The notes beneath the pieces were generated by a model. That model was not told the origin of the DNA, did no database searches, and saw only the letters and a program-made list of their open reading frames with translations. Below are positions 1 through 5,369 of a DNA stretch of 8,954 nt, one piece after another. Both the position numbers and the translations under genes were made by a program. The stretch is taken from positions 1 to 8,954 of the forward strand of contig CAYMST010000201.1 of NCBI GenBank assembly GCA_964393115.1. Reading direction: 5' to 3'. How positions within the stretch are numbered: position 1 is the stretch's first letter; the number at the start of each line of letters is the position of its first letter. Source of the stretch: CAYMST01 sp964393115 (GTDB taxonomy: Bacteria > Bacteroidota > Bacteroidia > Cytophagales > Cyclobacteriaceae).

Positions 1-138
1 AGGAGAATTAGATATAATATGGTTTTATTTCGTGTCAAGTCTTTACATTTTTGCAAATTCATTAGATCATTGGCTCAAGAGTAATATTGGAGCCCCTCTT
101 TATTAACTATTTATAACGTGTAAAGTTACCGATTCAGT
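1..138. other. Non-coding leader upstream of the ArsR-like gene
   Basis: No open reading frame of useful length enters from the left edge on either strand. The stretch is AT-rich and presumably carries the promoter of the ArsR-HAD pair. I could not find a convincing Bacteroidota-type promoter (TTTG, then TAnnTTTG). There is no purine-rich ribosome binding site just before the ATG at 139, which is common in this phylum. Confidence 0.4.
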
Positions 139-564
139 ATGAGACTCAAGAATCTTAACCTAGCCTTTTCTGCACAAATATTCAAGTCACTATCGGAAAT
201 TTCTCGAATTCGGATCTTGTTTTTGCTCTATCAAAAAGGTGAAATGTGCATTACGGACCTGGAATTGATACTTGGTTATACACAGGCAAAAACGTCCAGA
301 CATATAGGTTATTTGAAAAATGCTGGGTTAATTTCGCCTCGAAAAGAAGATCAGTGGGTTTTTTACCAGATTAAAGAAGAAGTATTGCCTTTCTTGGATC
401 AGGTATACCCATTCATGGCTAAGGACAACTCCTTGCAGCAAGATGCTGACACATATGACATACTTAATTCTAATCGAGAGTTGTCCAAGAATAAGCTAGA
501 ACAAAAAGCATACCTACAGAACCAAGGGTTCCGACCGGTACAAAACAGTATTGATGAAAAATAA
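139..564 (+). CDS. ArsR-family winged-helix transcriptional regulator
   Basis: A 141-residue protein with a winged helix-turn-helix over roughly residues 10-80. The first helices are at about 10-32 (FSAQIFKSLSEISRIRIL). The EMCITDLELILG segment (35-46) is followed by the recognition helix QAKTSRHIGYLKNAGLI (49-65). The wing is at about 66-78 (SPRKEDQWVFYQI). This is the usual ArsR layout. The classical metal-site motif ELCVCDL appears here as E35-M-C37-I-T-D-L, so only one of its two cysteines remains; metal sensing is therefore not assured. Residues 95-141 are a polar, poorly conserved tail. The ATG at 139 is the only sensible start. The stop codon overlaps the start of the HAD phosphatase gene, implying co-transcription and perhaps translational coupling. 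It probably represses its own operon, which is an inference from the family. The family call is strong; the ligand is unknown. Confidence 0.9.
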   Translation: MRLKNLNLAFSAQIFKSLSEISRIRILFLLYQKGEMCITDLELILGYTQAKTSRHIGYLKNAGLISPRKEDQWVFYQIKEEVLPFLDQVYPFMAKDNSLQQDADTYDILNSNRELSKNKLEQKAYLQNQGFRPVQNSIDEK

Positions 565-1252
565 ATATAAACACATCTTTTTCGACCTTGATCATACCCT
601 ATGGGACTATGACGCGAATGCGAATGAGACTTTAATAGATATCTACGAAAAGTATAGTTTTAAGAAAATGGGATTCTTCTCTGTAGAAGAATTTTTGACT
701 GCTTTTCATCAGGAGAATGAAATACTCTGGACCCAGTATAACCAAGGGATAATTCCCAAATCGGCTATAAGGCAGCAACGGTTTGTAAAAGTATTTGAGG
801 CGGTAGGACTTCCTTTACTGTATCAACCACCTAATATCAACCAAGAGTTTGTCCAGCAGTGTCCTTTCCACACCCATGTTATTGACCATACTTTTGAGAT
901 ACTAGATTACCTATTTCCTCAATACGAAATGCATATCATCACCAATGGTTTCGATGATATTCAGCATATTAAATTGGCTCAGTCGGGATTGGACAAATAT
1001 TTTGGTCATGTGATTACCTCAGAAAGTTGTGGTGCCAGAAAACCATCTGAGAAGATTTTCCAACACGCATTAGCCTTATCGAATAGTGATGTTGAGCGTT
1101 CTATTATGATTGGTGATAATGCGCAAACAGATATTTTGGGTGCAAGGGAAGTTGGGATGGACCATATCTTTTTTAACCCACATAAGAAGAGCCTCCCTGA
1201 CTTTGAGACTATCGAGATCAAGAGTTTACTAGAGATAAAAGATATTTTGTGA
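554..1252 (+). CDS. HAD-superfamily hydrolase, YjjG-type (noncanonical) pyrimidine nucleotidase
   Basis: A 232-residue soluble HAD phosphatase with all four catalytic motifs. Motif I is FFDLDHTLWD with nucleophile D11 and acid/base D13. Motif II is IITNGF with T130. Motif III is the lysine in GARKPSEKIF (K163). Motif IV is IGDNAQTDI with D188 and D193 for magnesium. A helical cap lies between motifs I and II (about residues 20-100), as in subfamily IA. The order and length fit the YjjG/YfnB group, which removes phosphate from nucleoside monophosphates such as UMP, dUMP and dTMP and helps clear non-canonical pyrimidine nucleotides. Substrate assignment rests on family resemblance only. A TTG at 551 precedes the ATG at 554; ATG is preferred, giving an 11-base overlap with the ArsR gene. 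No Shine-Dalgarno sequence is visible, consistent with coupled translation. Related 2-haloacid dehalogenase-like HADs are the main alternative. Confidence 0.88.
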   Translation: MKNKYKHIFFDLDHTLWDYDANANETLIDIYEKYSFKKMGFFSVEEFLTAFHQENEILWTQYNQGIIPKSAIRQQRFVKVFEAVGLPLLYQPPNINQEFVQQCPFHTHVIDHTFEILDYLFPQYEMHIITNGFDDIQHIKLAQSGLDKYFGHVITSESCGARKPSEKIFQHALALSNSDVERSIMIGDNAQTDILGAREVGMDHIFFNPHKKSLPDFETIEIKSLLEIKDIL

Positions 1253-1351
1253 AAATATTTTGCCGAATTCCAACCATTTCATTTCAATGGTGGTCTTTCT
1301 AAGACATGAGGTGAGCAATTCGTGATCACTTATGTAAAATCCATATTAAAC

Positions 1352-1367
1352 AAAGCATAGCTGCTTT
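1352..1367 (+). other. Small hairpin directly ahead of a terminator
   Basis: AAAGCA (1352-1357) and TGCTTT (1362-1367) form a perfect 6-bp stem around the loop TAGC, followed by TTAT. It sits four bases before the stronger terminator stem, so the two could act as a tandem terminator or as the 3' end of a small transcript. Weak on its own. Confidence 0.35.
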
Positions 1368-1371
1368 TATT

Positions 1372-1402
1372 AAAAGGGGACTTGAATGAGTCCCTTTTTT
1401 CT
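1372..1402 (+). terminator. Rho-independent terminator after the ArsR-HAD operon
   Basis: AAAAGGGGACT (1372-1382) pairs with AGTCCCTTTTT (1389-1399) around a six-base loop TGAATG. This gives an 11-bp stem with one G-U pair, and the downstream arm runs straight into a T-rich tract. It lies 120 bases after the stop codon of the HAD gene and before the next plus-strand gene, the right place to end the operon. Confidence 0.8.
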
Positions 1403-1496
1403 TTCGACCCCAAATCCCATAAGACAAACGATTTGCACAACAGTTTGAAATCTACGTCCTTTGTTTCCCTCCTTGCAGGCGAAACTCGGCTTAGCG

Positions 1497-1512
1497 CATG
1501 AGGTTACTCATG
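1497..1512. repeat. Hairpin in the YihY/BrkB upstream region
   Basis: CATGAG (1497-1502) and CTCATG (1507-1512) form a perfect 6-bp inverted repeat with the loop GTTA. No T tract follows, so it is not a terminator. It could be a protein-binding site or a structure in the 5' leader of the next gene. Its role is unknown. Confidence 0.3.
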
Positions 1513-1579
1513 TCAATTAAGCGCTGACAAATAGTTTGTAGCGAGTAGAAATGAAATTCAACTTATTTATCTGACTATT

Positions 1580-2917
1580 GTGAGTGCTATACAAGACCGA
1601 TATTTCCGTACCAAGGATTTTTTTGAAATAAAACTTTGGAGACTACGACTTGAGACTATGCCGCGATTTAAGGCTTTTCTATACAAAACCTTACGCGTGC
1701 TCATCATTACCATTAGTGGCTTTCAAAGGGATAACTGTGTTATCAAAGGAGCAGCACTTTCCTCTTACACATTACTTTCTATAGTTCCCGTATTGGCAAT
1801 TGTCTTCGCAGTGGCAAAGGGATTTAACTTCGAAGAGTCTCTAAAGGTTGAGCTGAGTACCTACTTTGCTGGTCAAGAGGAGGTCATGAATCAGATTTAT
1901 CAATATGCGGAACAAATGATCGCAAACGCTAAAGGGGGAGCTATTGCTGGAGTATCTCTTGTTGTACTCTTCTATACGGTGGTGCGACTTTTTCATAATG
2001 TAGAGGAAGCGTTTAACGAGATCTGGAGGTCTAAGAAGAGTAGAACATGGATACGTAAGTTTACAGATTATTCATTATTGGTAATTATCTCTCCAATTTT
2101 TATTCTGCTTTCTAGTGGTATTAACTTCTTTTTGTCGACACAGTTAGAAAACCTTTCGGATAGTGTGTTTTTGATAGGGTATGTGTCTCCCTACTTATTT
2201 ACCATATTGGATTACCTACCCTACACGATCATCTGGATTCTTTTTACCCTCTTTTACCTTATCGTTCCCAATGCTAATGTGAAATTAAGCGCTGCAGCAC
2301 TGGCTGGCGTAATCAGTGGGACGGTTTATTTGATTCTACAGACAGCCTATTTCCGGTTTCAAGTTGGTGTATCGCAGTACAATGCTATTTATGGTAGTCT
2401 CGCCGCACTTCCGTTGCTTATTATCTGGATCCAGCTTAGCTGGACCATTGTACTGATCGGTGCGGAATTGGGATCTGCCTATCAGCATGTTGACGAACAC
2501 CAATTTAATACCAAGCATTTTGAAATTAATCCAAGGAATAGAAAGAGACTGGGGTTATATGCCATATACTTAGTGATCCAGAACTTTAAGGAGGGCAAGC
2601 CACCGATCAACGGGCGTCAATTGAGTGATTTGATGATGGTACCTTACCGTTTCACTAAAAACATACTTGAGGAGCTAGAGCGAACAGCGCTTGTGTTTAA
2701 GACTAATGCGGAGAAAAACGAACAGTCAGGATATGTACCTTGTCGTGATATTAACGATATCAAAATTTCTCATGTTCTAGAGCGTATTGAAAATCAGGGG
2801 GTTGAAGATATGCAGTTCGAAGAAAATGAGATGATGGATAAGATTGGCGAACGGCTGGAAAGCTTTAGTAGCGAGATGGAAAAGTCTAAAACAAATATTC
2901 TCGTCAAGAATATATAA
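1580..2917 (+). CDS. YihY/BrkB-family inner-membrane protein with C-terminal winged-helix-like extension
   Basis: A 445-residue integral membrane protein of the YihY/virulence-factor BrkB (UPF0761) family. The family signature at the first membrane segment is present (KGAALSSYTLLSIVPVLAIV, 56-75), as is the closing signature GSLAALPLLIIWIQLSWTIV (272-291) followed by GAEL. About six membrane segments are visible near 57-80, 118-138, 162-187, 200-230, 237-257 and 270-298. The family is old and widespread, and its molecular role is not settled; despite older names it is not an established ribonuclease. Residues about 315-445 form a soluble cytoplasmic region. The part from 323 to 373 (LYAIYLVIQNFKEG to LEELERTALV) resembles a winged helix such as that of Rrf2-like proteins, and the rest is acidic and partly coiled-coil-like. 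The start is uncertain: GTG at 1580 keeps an extra basic N terminus, while ATG at 1658 (residue 27) is the alternative. Neither has a clear ribosome binding site. Confidence 0.88.
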   Translation: MSAIQDRYFRTKDFFEIKLWRLRLETMPRFKAFLYKTLRVLIITISGFQRDNCVIKGAALSSYTLLSIVPVLAIVFAVAKGFNFEESLKVELSTYFAGQEEVMNQIYQYAEQMIANAKGGAIAGVSLVVLFYTVVRLFHNVEEAFNEIWRSKKSRTWIRKFTDYSLLVIISPIFILLSSGINFFLSTQLENLSDSVFLIGYVSPYLFTILDYLPYTIIWILFTLFYLIVPNANVKLSAAALAGVISGTVYLILQTAYFRFQVGVSQYNAIYGSLAALPLLIIWIQLSWTIVLIGAELGSAYQHVDEHQFNTKHFEINPRNRKRLGLYAIYLVIQNFKEGKPPINGRQLSDLMMVPYRFTKNILEELERTALVFKTNAEKNEQSGYVPCRDINDIKISHVLERIENQGVEDMQFEENEMMDKIGERLESFSSEMEKSKTNILVKNI

Positions 2918-2974
2918 TACCATTTATACTATATAGTGACGTGTATTTTACTCCTGTTTCCCTTCTTCTTCGTT

Positions 2975-3013
2975 AAAAAACCTTACCCTAGCGCTGCTAG
3001 GCCTATGTTTTTT
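2975..3013 (+). terminator. Probable intrinsic terminator after the YihY/BrkB gene
   Basis: A perfect 6-bp stem CCTAGC/GCTAGG (2987-2992 with 2996-3001, loop GCT) is nested in an outer AAAAAAC/GTTTTTT pairing (2975-2981 with 3007-3013), with a 5-by-5 internal loop between them. The downstream arm ends in six T residues. The outer arms carry A on one side and T on the other, so it could also work in the opposite direction. It lies 58 bases after the stop codon. Confidence 0.6.
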
Positions 3014-3021
3014 GCCTTGAA

Positions 3022-3042
3022 TATGAAAAAAACAGTTTCATA
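3022..3042. repeat. AT-rich hairpin between converging genes
   Basis: TATGAAA (3022-3028) and TTTCATA (3036-3042) are perfect inverted arms around a seven-base loop. The stem is AT-rich and weak, and it lies between the two convergent terminators. It may assist termination. No other role is evident. Confidence 0.3.
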
Positions 3043-3075
3043 AACTAATACGGCATTATACACCACAAATTGTAT

Positions 3076-3109
3076 AAAAAAATAACCGTCACTTTTAGCG
3101 ACGGCTATT
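3076..3109 (-). terminator. Rho-independent terminator of the minus-strand lipoprotein gene
   Basis: On the plus strand AATAACCGTCAC (3081-3092) faces GCGACGGCTATT (3098-3109) with the loop TTTTA. Read on the minus strand this is a 12-bp stem with two G-U pairs, followed by a run of seven T residues (plus-strand A run at 3076-3082). It lies about 35 bases past the stop codon of the lipoprotein gene. This is a textbook intrinsic terminator. Confidence 0.85.
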
Positions 3110-3142
3110 CTCACCTTATACATATTGTCAGCTGTGACTTAC

Positions 3143-4024
3143 TTACCGGCTTACAGTACCAGTAGGGAAGCTCATTCCAACATTACTTGCTATAGAACCA
3201 ACGCCAGATAAATCAGTTGGTATTTGCGATGCTAATGGCTTTAATACAAATGGTGCAGGGCTGTTATCCGGATCTGGCTCAACAGAGATCACTACTGTTG
3301 CTCCCAAAATATTAGTAGGGAAAGATAATCCAGAAGGTGCGTTCATTAAGAAGTCTTCACCAGGATACGATGGGCCTGCAACAGTACCGCTATAAGGTGC
3401 TGCATCATCTGCCATATTCACTTCAGTAAATGTACCGGTAGTAACAGGAGTTGGTGTGCTACCCATTACAACCCAACCTTCATATTTCCATCCTGGAGAT
3501 AAAGCAGGAAGCTCTAAACCAGCCGCTGGGCTACCGCTAGAGTTGTCTAGGAACCAGATTCCTGTAGAATCGTTACCCATTACGTTATCAGTTGGCGTAG
3601 CAACGATATATTTTCCTGATACAGATCCAAAACCATTTGCTGCAACTGTGCTTGTACCTAGCGTTGCAGACGAACCAGAAAAATCACCTGCTAGTAATTT
3701 TGTCGCTGCTGGAGCAGGATCAGAGTCTGGAGAAGGCTCAATAGATAAAACAAATGTTGTTGCTTTCGCTAACATGTCCGCGTCTACTGAAAATGTAGTA
3801 GCAGACAAGTTTTTGTCACCATCGACAGTAAAAGTACCGGTACTTACAGGCGCACCGTCTACGATTACCCAACCTTCATAGGCATAACCAGCGCCTAGGT
3901 CCTCTAGACCATTAAGATTAAGAGTTAATGTTCCCGTACTTGGTGTTGCTGGAGAATCGTCATCGCTATCGCAGGCTGTAAATACGAATACAGAAGCTGC
4001 GAGTAATAAGAATAATTTTTTCAT
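3143..4024 (-). CDS. Lipoprotein with two tandem RskA-C-like (anti-sigma-K C-terminal) domains
   Basis: A 293-residue predicted lipoprotein. It has a type II signal peptide (MKKLFLLLAASVFVFTA, then C18) followed by D-S-D-D-D. Such acidic stretches after the cysteine act as surface-export signals in some Bacteroidota. The rest contains two diverged copies of one unit. Copy 1 has YEGW (49-52), STGTF (61-65), an E-P-rich strand SIEPSPDSDPAP (94-105) and LLAG (110-113). Copy 2 has YEGW (181-184), TTGTF (195-199), SVEPDPDNSPAP (247-258) and PLAS (263-266). Each resembles the extracytoplasmic C-terminal domain of RskA-type anti-sigma factors (pattern Y-x-x-W, V-x-x-G-x-F, V-E-P, S-P-A-P). The N-terminal sigma-binding part and the transmembrane helix of RskA are missing, so direct control of a sigma factor is unlikely. 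No enzyme motif is seen. The ATG start gives an ideal signal peptide. Ligand and function are unknown. It is transcribed away from the two-component system and towards the YihY/BrkB gene. Confidence 0.85.
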   Translation of the reverse strand: MKKLFLLLAASVFVFTACDSDDDSPATPSTGTLTLNLNGLEDLGAGYAYEGWVIVDGAPVSTGTFTVDGDKNLSATTFSVDADMLAKATTFVLSIEPSPDSDPAPAATKLLAGDFSGSSATLGTSTVAANGFGSVSGKYIVATPTDNVMGNDSTGIWFLDNSSGSPAAGLELPALSPGWKYEGWVVMGSTPTPVTTGTFTEVNMADDAAPYSGTVAGPSYPGEDFLMNAPSGLSFPTNILGATVVISVEPDPDNSPAPFVLKPLASQIPTDLSGVGSIASNVGMSFPTGTVSR

Positions 4025-4130
4025 TTTTTTTAAAATTTGGCGTGAGACCGAGGTTAGAACTCAGGCCTTTATTCATAAAGAAATTGCCCTCATTCATCAC
4101 CTTCCACGCATGTTCCATTAATAGTTGTGA

Positions 4131-4238
4131 CTCTTTCGCCTGTCGTCTCGTGCTTACCTTATCCCATGGAGGTGGCCACACGCCATGGGAATGAAAAAAG
4201 TAATCAGTTTGTGTGCACGATGACTCTATGCGAAAGAG
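4131..4238. repeat. Long-range 9-bp inverted repeat
   Basis: CTCTTTCGC (4131-4139) and GCGAAAGAG (4230-4238) are perfect inverted copies separated by 90 bases, and the 4162-4190 palindrome lies between them. Each arm is near a TGACTCT word (4128-4134 and 4221-4227). The pair could be two half-sites for one regulator or the base of a long RNA stem in the lipoprotein leader. Chance cannot be excluded. Confidence 0.35.
4162..4190. repeat. 8-bp inverted repeat, operator or leader hairpin candidate
   Basis: TCCCATGG (4162-4169) and CCATGGGA (4183-4190) form perfect arms around a 13-base spacer, which itself contains the palindrome GTGGCCAC (4172-4179 region). The centre-to-centre distance of the arms is 21 bases, two helical turns, as for dimeric regulators. 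It lies about 140-160 bases upstream of the lipoprotein start codon. No T tract follows, so it is not a terminator. Confidence 0.45.
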
Positions 4239-4293
4239 ATTACATAGCGAAGAACCGACAAGACTCTTGCAGAGCGGTCACGGAAGTGTAAAG

Positions 4294-4306
4294 AAGTTAT
4301 AAACTT
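4294..4306. repeat. Short AT-rich palindrome
   Basis: AAGTT (4294-4298) and AACTT (4302-4306) around ATA. It is a possible operator or part of a promoter in the lipoprotein/two-component divergent region, but too short to be persuasive alone. Confidence 0.25.
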
Positions 4307-4396
4307 TTGTCACGAAACCTTTAGAGATGTATGGTGTAGGACCTTTTTCCTCTTGAATCGGCTCCTAGTTCGGTGTTTAAGCAGTTTAGGAAGTCC

Positions 4397-4410
4397 TTTG
4401 GGTGCCCAAA
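4397..4410. repeat. Palindrome upstream of the response-regulator gene
   Basis: TTTGGG (4397-4402) and CCCAAA (4405-4410) with a two-base centre TG form a compact 14-base palindrome about 210 bases before the response-regulator start. It is suitable in size and symmetry for a protein-binding site. Which protein would bind is unknown. Confidence 0.35.
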
Positions 4411-4589
4411 TGCTTGCTCTAAGGAACACAAATGAACTTTGTTAGACATGAAATGTATGCCTTATTGTGACCAAATATCTCATATCCCGTACCTTGCTGT
4501 GAACAATTTGTGATAACTTTTAGCTTGTTTTAAATACTCTATAAAAACTGATTTAGCGATTTTATGTGATCGTGTCATTCGTTCGAATT

Positions 4590-4599
4590 AGAGGAGGAG
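4590..4599 (+). promoter_or_regulatory. Strong Shine-Dalgarno-like motif at unusual distance
   Basis: AGAGGAGGAG is the best anti-16S-complementary run in the window, yet it ends 19 bases before the ATG at 4619, about twice the usual spacing. No in-frame start lies between: the TTG at 4604 is followed at once by TAA. Either the spacing is bridged by structure, or the motif is not used for this start. Its presence still suggests a transcribed leader here. Confidence 0.35.
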
Positions 4600-4618
4600 C
4601 TTTTTGTAAGAAAATTTT

Positions 4619-5326
4619 ATGAAGAAAGTACTCATAATAGAAGATGATCCTGAGATTGTCAACTTGCTCAAAATTCACTTGTCAGACTTAGACTGTGAGG
4701 TCAGTTTTGATCATGACGGTGCTGCTGGTCTGGAACAAGCGCTCAGCACGACTTTTGATCTTATAATTCTTGACTTGACATTGCCATCAATGGATGGCCT
4801 GGAGGTCTGCAGGAATATTCGAGCCAAGCAGAACGTACCTATCCTTATGCTTACCGCTAAGTCTGAGGAAATAGACAAAGTTATTGGGCTCGAAATGGGA
4901 GCTGATGATTATATCAGTAAGCCTTTTAGCGTTCGTGAATTTATCGCTCGCGTAAAAGCGATATTTAGACGTACTCGTCTAATTCGGGAAGAAACGGAAA
5001 ACAAGGACTTGCCAGTACTCAACTTTGACGGGCTAAGAATAGAGATTGAAAAGAGAAAGGTGATCATGGATGATAACAAGATTGATCTTTCACCGAAAGA
5101 GTTTGAGTTATTGGTATTGATGGCTTCTAACCCTGGAAGAAGTTATTCACGATCTGACTTGCTCAAGCTAATTTGGGGATATGATTTTGACGGTTATGAG
5201 CATACCGTCAATTCACATGTGAATCGCCTTCGTGCCAAAATAGAAAAAGATATGGCCAACCCACAGTATATTATTACCAAGTGGGGATACGGCTACTCCT
5301 TCAATGAAGAAATGTGTCTTCGTTAA
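4619..5326 (+). CDS. OmpR/PhoB-family response regulator
   Basis: A 235-residue two-component response regulator. The receiver domain (about 1-120) has the acidic pocket E8-D9-D10, phospho-acceptor D52 (IILDLTLPSMDG), the conserved T79 (ILMLTA) and K101 (YISKPF). The C-terminal winged-helix DNA-binding domain of the OmpR/PhoB type covers about 135-230, with LSPKEFELLVLMASNPGR, SRSDLLKLIWGYDF, the recognition helix HTVNSHVNRLRAKIE, and the closing hairpin near 220-230. That hairpin reads KWGYGYSF instead of the more usual RGVGYRF. All residues needed for phosphorylation are present, so it should be active. The gene lies 43 bases before the histidine kinase and is almost certainly its partner in one operon. 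The target genes are unknown; the divergent lipoprotein gene is an obvious candidate, though this is an inference. Confidence 0.96.
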   Translation: MKKVLIIEDDPEIVNLLKIHLSDLDCEVSFDHDGAAGLEQALSTTFDLIILDLTLPSMDGLEVCRNIRAKQNVPILMLTAKSEEIDKVIGLEMGADDYISKPFSVREFIARVKAIFRRTRLIREETENKDLPVLNFDGLRIEIEKRKVIMDDNKIDLSPKEFELLVLMASNPGRSYSRSDLLKLIWGYDFDGYEHTVNSHVNRLRAKIEKDMANPQYIITKWGYGYSFNEEMCLR

Positions 5327-5369
5327 CCATACCTAAAATGTACTTCTCATCCCTTAACCCTCCTGTATT

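Larger units (their letters stand above)
1253..1579. other. Intergenic region between the HAD and YihY/BrkB genes
   Basis: 327 bases with no supported gene. It holds a short inverted repeat (ACCATT at 1273-1278 with AATGGT at 1286-1291), a tandem pair of hairpins ending in an intrinsic terminator (1352-1402), and a hairpin CATGAG-GTTA-CTCATG at 1497-1512 about 70 bases before the next gene. An 8-codon reading frame starts at the ATG at 1551 (MKFNLFI) and is out of frame with the next gene. I do not call it a gene. The promoter of the membrane-protein gene should lie between about 1403 and 1579, but no clear consensus was found. Confidence 0.5.
4025..4618. other. Long divergent intergenic region rich in inverted repeats
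   Basis: 594 bases between the divergently transcribed lipoprotein and response-regulator genes, unusually long for this window. It must hold both promoters. Several inverted repeats are listed separately (4131-4238, 4162-4190, 4294-4306, 4397-4410). A 71-codon minus-strand frame (3966-4181) overlaps the start of the lipoprotein gene, and a 24-codon plus-strand frame begins at 4228. Neither has a start signal or recognisable protein features, so they are not called. No promoter consensus could be fixed with confidence. Confidence 0.5.

Noticed and set aside
1006..1221. Minus-strand frame inside the HAD gene
   Set aside because: Antisense shadow of a gene with all four HAD motifs.
2336..2518. 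Minus-strand frame inside the YihY/BrkB gene
   Set aside because: Antisense shadow without domain features.
3456..3881. 141-codon plus-strand reading frame inside the lipoprotein gene
   Set aside because: It is fully antisense to the lipoprotein gene, whose signal peptide, lipobox, repeats and terminator are convincing. The plus-strand frame has no recognisable domain.
3143..4024. Reading the lipoprotein as a true anti-sigma factor
   Set aside because: There is no cytoplasmic sigma-binding domain, no internal transmembrane helix, and no sigma factor gene nearby. Only the extracytoplasmic domain resembles RskA.
3966..4181. 71-codon minus-strand frame overlapping the lipoprotein start
   Set aside because: It overlaps the signal-peptide region in another frame, has no ribosome binding site, and shows no domain. 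A stretch of its middle looks protein-like, but not enough to call.
4228..4302. 24-codon plus-strand frame in the divergent intergenic region
   Set aside because: Too short, with no start signal and no hydrophobic or leader-peptide character. Expected by chance.
4500..4540. Bacteroidota-type promoter for the response regulator (TTTG at 4507-4510 with a TA-rich element at 4531)
   Set aside because: The downstream element mismatches TAnnTTTG at three positions, so it is no better than background in AT-rich DNA.
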